The notes beneath the pieces were generated by a model. It was not told the origin of the DNA, did no database searches, and saw nothing but the letters and a program-made list of their open reading frames with translations. From NCBI RefSeq assembly GCF_027111255.2, contig NZ_CP114285.2:4836001-4900000 (forward strand): a stretch of DNA of 64,000 bases. Reading direction: 5' to 3'. Numbering within the stretch: the stretch's first letter is position 1; each line of letters begins with the position of its first letter. This stretch comes from Flavobacterium flavigenum. Lineage in GTDB: Bacteria > Bacteroidota > Bacteroidia > Flavobacteriales > Flavobacteriaceae. The position numbers and the translations under genes were made by a program. Positions 60,418-64,000 of this stretch are shown in pieces.

Positions 60418-62775
60418 ATGAAAAAAAATGTGGTGAGATTCTGGATTATAAGTGCTATCTGTTTAATGAGCAATATAGTTACAAGCCAAAAATCAGATAA
60501 AAAGTTATCCGATTATGTAAAGCCTAATATTGGAACGGCACACAGCCGTTGGTTTTTTTATACTCCTGCTGCAATGCCTTTCGGACTGGCAAAACTTGGT
60601 CCGTCAACTAATGCGCATTTGGGAAACAAGGACGGATGGGAAGCTACAGGTTATGATGACAGGGATACTTCTATTGAAGGTTTTGCGTGTTTGCATGAAT
60701 TTCAGATTGGCGGTATTGTTCTGGCACCTTCAGTTGGAAAATTGCAGACAATACCAGGTAGCCTTGAAAACCCTGATGAAGGTTACAGGTCCAGATTCGA
60801 CAGAAAGGATGAATATGCAACAGCAGGATATTATTCAGTATTGCTTAAGGATTATAAAATTAAGGCAGAACTTACGGCTACAAAAAGAGTAGGTTTTCAG
60901 CGTTATACTTTTCCAAAATCATCTCAGTCCAATATCATTTTTGATATTGGAAACAGACAAGGTGAAAGCGGAGCTGTTAAGGAATCAAAAGTAGTCATCA
61001 CTAAAGAGGGAAGGATAGAAGGTTATGTGATTACAATGCCTGAATATGTAAAAAAATACCAGAAAGGTGCTGATGTAGCCATCTATTTTTCGGCTATTTT
61101 AGATAAAAAGCCAAAGAGTTTTGGTGTGTTTACTAAAAAAGAGATTCTAGGAGGCAACAAAGAAATTTCAGGTAAAGGAGCCGGAGTTTACCTGACTTTT
61201 AATACAAAAGAAAATGAAACAATCACCGTTAAAATTGGTTTATCATACACCTCTGTAGCTAATGCCAGAATTAACCTGGATGCAGAAGCAAAAAAGTTAA
61301 ATTTTGATACAGCAAAAAAACAGAGCCTTGAAGTATGGAATGATTATTTAGGCAGAATAACTGTAGAAGGTAAAAACCAAAATGATAAAATTAAATTTTA
61401 TACAGGGCTTTATCATGCTTTGTTAGGTCGCGGCTTAGGAAGTGATGTAAACGGAGCGTATCCAATGAATAACGGACAAGTAGGGCAAATTCCACTTGAC
61501 GCGAAAGGAAAACCTCAGCACAATTATTACAATACAGATGCTATTTGGGGAGGGTTTTGGAATTTAACCCAATTGTGGGCACTTGCCTATCCGGAGTATT
61601 ATGCTGACTGGGTTCAGGGACAAATATTGGTTTATAAAGATGCAGGCTGGCTCGGAGATGGTATTGCAAACAGTAAATATGTATCGGGCGTAGGAACAAA
61701 CTTTACAGGGCTTGCGATAGCATCAGCATATAATTCAGGTATTCGGAATTTTGATGTAGAAAAAGGTTACGAAGCTGCATTAAAAAACGAATTAGAATGG
61801 AGAGACAGGATAGAAGGTGCAGGAAAGATGGATGTAAAACAGTTTGTAGAACTGGGCTATTCGCCATATTTAGATAATATGGATTATAATACGAATGCAG
61901 AAGGTTCAGGATTTTCAGCTTCACATACGCTAGAATATTCGTATAGCGCTTATGCTGTTGCACAATTTGCTAAAGTATTAGGAAAAACAAAAGATTACGA
62001 AAAACTTATAAAATTAGCTGACGGATGGAAATTGCTTTATGATAAAGAAACGACTTTTATAAGACCTAAATATGCAAATGGGGAATTTATAAATGATTTT
62101 GATCCATCGCAGCCGTGGAGGGGATTTCAGGAAGGAAATGCCTGGCAGTATACGTTTTATGTCCCTCATAATGTTCCTGAATTAGTGGCGACTTTAGGAA
62201 AAGATACTTTCAACAATCGTCTGGATGATATCTTTACAAGATCTCAAAAAAATGTATTTGGAGGAGGAACTAAAATAGATGCATTTGCTGGACTATCAGG
62301 TTTTTATAATCATGGAAATCAGCCAAATCTTCATATATCTTGGCTTTTTAATTTTTCTGGAAAACCTTATTTAACTCAAAAATGGGTACACGCTATCTGT
62401 GATGAATTTTATGGAACCGAAGGAATTCATGGTTACGGCTACGGTCAGGATGAAGATCAGGGACAATTAGGCGCCTGGTATGTAATGTCATCAATTGGAT
62501 TATTTGATGTTAAAGGCCTTACTGATATCAATCCGTCATTTGAAATCGGAAGCCCGTTATTTGATAAAATCACAATTAAACAATTGGGAGAAAAACGTGA
62601 TAAAACTTTTGTTATTGATGTAAAAAACAATTCGAAAACGAATATTTATTTGCAGGAAGTAAAACTAAATGATGCTAATTTAGAAAAACTTTCTGTCGAC
62701 TTAAAATCCATTAAAAAAGGAGGTTCTTTAAAAATAAAAGTAGATTCGAAACCAGTTGATACGTGGTCAGACTAA
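60418..62775 (+). CDS. GH92 family glycoside hydrolase
   Basis: 785 residues from ATG 60418 (a TTG at 60400 is less likely). Signal MKKNVVRFWIISAICLMSNIVTSQ. The N-terminal DYVKPNIGTAHSRWFFYTPAAMPFGLAKLGPST and WEATGYDDRDTSIEGF match one GH92 subgroup, and the C-terminal calcium/catalytic motif reads GYGQDEDQGQLGAWYVMSSIGLF. GH92 are exo-alpha-mannosidases that need calcium, but several subgroups have other or unknown activity. Its place with GH43 and GH31 genes is not the usual N-glycan setting. Confidence 0.88.
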   Translation: MKKNVVRFWIISAICLMSNIVTSQKSDKKLSDYVKPNIGTAHSRWFFYTPAAMPFGLAKLGPSTNAHLGNKDGWEATGYDDRDTSIEGFACLHEFQIGGIVLAPSVGKLQTIPGSLENPDEGYRSRFDRKDEYATAGYYSVLLKDYKIKAELTATKRVGFQRYTFPKSSQSNIIFDIGNRQGESGAVKESKVVITKEGRIEGYVITMPEYVKKYQKGADVAIYFSAILDKKPKSFGVFTKKEILGGNKEISGKGAGVYLTFNTKENETITVKIGLSYTSVANARINLDAEAKKLNFDTAKKQSLEVWNDYLGRITVEGKNQNDKIKFYTGLYHALLGRGLGSDVNGAYPMNNGQVGQIPLDAKGKPQHNYYNTDAIWGGFWNLTQLWALAYPEYYADWVQGQILVYKDAGWLGDGIANSKYVSGVGTNFTGLAIASAYNSGIRNFDVEKGYEAALKNELEWRDRIEGAGKMDVKQFVELGYSPYLDNMDYNTNAEGSGFSASHTLEYSYSAYAVAQFAKVLGKTKDYEKLIKLADGWKLLYDKETTFIRPKYANGEFINDFDPSQPWRGFQEGNAWQYTFYVPHNVPELVATLGKDTFNNRLDDIFTRSQKNVFGGGTKIDAFAGLSGFYNHGNQPNLHISWLFNFSGKPYLTQKWVHAICDEFYGTEGIHGYGYGQDEDQGQLGAWYVMSSIGLFDVKGLTDINPSFEIGSPLFDKITIKQLGEKRDKTFVIDVKNNSKTNIYLQEVKLNDANLEKLSVDLKSIKKGGSLKIKVDSKPVDTWSD

Positions 62776-62788
62776 AAATCAGGATTTT

Positions 62789-63748
62789 ATGAAACAAGTT
62801 TTATTTTTTCTTTTTGTAATTTTTTGTTCAAAAACAATTGCACAAAATAATAATCCCATATTCAAAGGCTGGTATGCAGATCCTGAGGGAATTATTTTTG
62901 ATAAAACCTATTGGGTGTATCCTACTTTTTCTGCCCGTTATGAAGATCAGGTTTTTTTGGATGCTTTTTCTTCAAAAGATCTCGTACATTGGATAAAACA
63001 TCCCAGAATTTTAGATACCACAGCAGTCAAATGGGCTAAAAAAGCAATATGGGCGCCTTCAGTCATTAAAAATAAAAATAAATACTTCCTGTTTTTTGGA
63101 GCAAATGATATTCAGAGCGATAAGGAACGAGGCGGAATTGGTATTGCAGTAGCTTCGAAACCTCAGGGACCTTATAAAGATTATTTAGGAAAACCATTAG
63201 TTGATAAATTTTATAATGGAGCACAGCCCATTGATCAGTTTGTGTTTAAGGATAAAGATGGTCAGTATTATTTAATTTATGGCGGATGGAAACATTGTAA
63301 TATTGCGAAATTGAAACCTGACTTTACCGGATTTGTACCTTTTGAAGATAAAACAGTTTTTAAAGAGATTACACCAGAAAACTATGTTGAAGGTCCGTTT
63401 ATGTTTATCAGGAACAATAAATATTACTTTATGTGGTCTGAGGGAGGCTGGACCGGCCCTGATTATTGTGTAGCATACGCTGTCGCAGATTCTCCACTGG
63501 GACCTTTTAAAAGAATTGGAAAAATATTAGAACAGGATTCTAAAATTGCCAACGGAGCAGGGCATCATTCAGTTATAAAACATCCTGATTCAGATGTTTA
63601 TTATATTGTTTACCACAGAAGACCTTTAACAGAAACAAATGGAAATTCAAGGGAAACTTGTGTTGAAGAAATGCATTTTGATGAAAATGATTTCATAAAA
63701 CCTGTTGTAATCACAAATGAAGGTGTAAAAGCCCATTCTATTAAGTGA
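62789..63748 (+). CDS. GH43 family glycoside hydrolase, second in cluster
   Basis: 319 residues from ATG 62789, 13 bases after the GH92 stop, with signal MKQVLFFLFVIFCSKTIAQ. The three acids are Asp in WYADPEGII, Asp in GAQPIDQFVF and Glu in NYVEGPFMFI. It is only distantly similar to the other GH43 at 55779, so it belongs to another subfamily. Likely arabinofuranosidase or beta-xylosidase activity. Last gene of the GH31-GH92-GH43 unit within the window. Confidence 0.9.
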   Translation: MKQVLFFLFVIFCSKTIAQNNNPIFKGWYADPEGIIFDKTYWVYPTFSARYEDQVFLDAFSSKDLVHWIKHPRILDTTAVKWAKKAIWAPSVIKNKNKYFLFFGANDIQSDKERGGIGIAVASKPQGPYKDYLGKPLVDKFYNGAQPIDQFVFKDKDGQYYLIYGGWKHCNIAKLKPDFTGFVPFEDKTVFKEITPENYVEGPFMFIRNNKYYFMWSEGGWTGPDYCVAYAVADSPLGPFKRIGKILEQDSKIANGAGHHSVIKHPDSDVYYIVYHRRPLTETNGNSRETCVEEMHFDENDFIKPVVITNEGVKAHSIK

Positions 63749-64000
63749 TAATATAGCCGTAGAACGTAAGGTTGCTTTATGCTGTAAAAAATCAGGTTTT
63801 CTATTTTACTTTGCAGTTAGGTATTCCTGTTAGACGAATAAAACACTTTATTACTACGATTTCTTACAGGGTATTTACTTTGAAATTCACAATCCATTCA
63901 GTGGATTAAAATGATGATTTTTTGTCTCGTTTCAAAGTATTATACTTCTAACTTTCTTAAATTCAGTTATCTGTACAGCTTTCAAAAATATCTTTTCTAC
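63749..64000. other. Gene-free end of the window
   Basis: 252 AT-rich bases. A short AATCCA/TGGATT hairpin near 63891-63907 is the only structure. No susC/susD or regulator start is visible, so whether the locus continues cannot be decided. Confidence 0.5.

Overview
The window is a low-GC chromosomal stretch from a member of the Bacteroidota, almost certainly a Flavobacterium or close relative. The evidence is a type IX secretion C-terminal signal, a hybrid two-component system (HTCS) regulator, Bacteroidota-type promoters (TAnnTTTG at -7, often TTG about 20 bases upstream), lipoproteins with short SC lipoboxes, a SelO/MsrA/YpdA/BshA-type housekeeping background, and gene families typical of Flavobacteriia. 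No rRNA, tRNA, CRISPR array, transposase or prophage was seen.

Layout. 1-7380: the tail of a PfpI/DJ-1 protein, a SAM methyltransferase, a DUF1275 membrane protein, an LTA-synthase-like sulfatase-fold transferase, and an OmpR-type response regulator with its kinase. 7500-15848: a complete histidine operon, hisG-D-C-B-(SnoaL-like)-H-A-F-IE, preceded by a promoter, a 19-codon leader peptide with four consecutive His codons, and a strong terminator, i.e. a candidate peptide-type his attenuator. Every junction between the genes of this operon holds a different short repeat or hairpin. 15981-29804: mostly small metabolic and conserved genes (AraC regulator plus SDR, transglutaminase-like, periplasmic-binding-fold protein, VOC, nucleoside phosphorylase, SUI1/YciH, 2OG-Fe(II)-type oxygenase, DapB-like, E1 alpha/beta fusion, DUF885 lipoprotein, acyl-CoA thioesterase). 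29845-42482: an MscS channel, DUF3817, DUF6155, a superfamily 2 helicase, a TPR protein, menC-CYTH-ypdA, selO with a coupled small membrane gene, msrA and a class V aminotransferase. 42637-46281: a very AT-rich KAP-type P-loop NTPase (accessory) followed by rpsA. 46410-50031: a secreted leucine-rich-repeat T9SS protein and two tandem ExbD-like proteins that lack the usual channel aspartate.

50111-63748 is a carbohydrate-utilisation locus. A 1315-residue HTCS sensor/regulator is divergent from six genes: a GH5-like lipoprotein, a GH43, an aldose 1-epimerase lipoprotein, a GH31, a GH92 and a second GH43. All carry export signals, so the likely job is extracytoplasmic trimming of a hemicellulose-like glycan (arabinose/xylose side chains are the best guess). 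There is no SusC/SusD pair in the window. The divergent promoter region holds two copies of a 10-bp palindrome 24 bp apart, and a 14-bp LacI-type palindrome sits in front of the GH31 gene.

The most notable non-coding signals are the his attenuator, a dispersed structured element present four times with compensatory base changes in its stem (2914, 11181, 33842, 44221), a head-to-head REP-like palindrome pair that contributes the stop codon of hisD, and a composite nested inverted repeat at 37851-38089.
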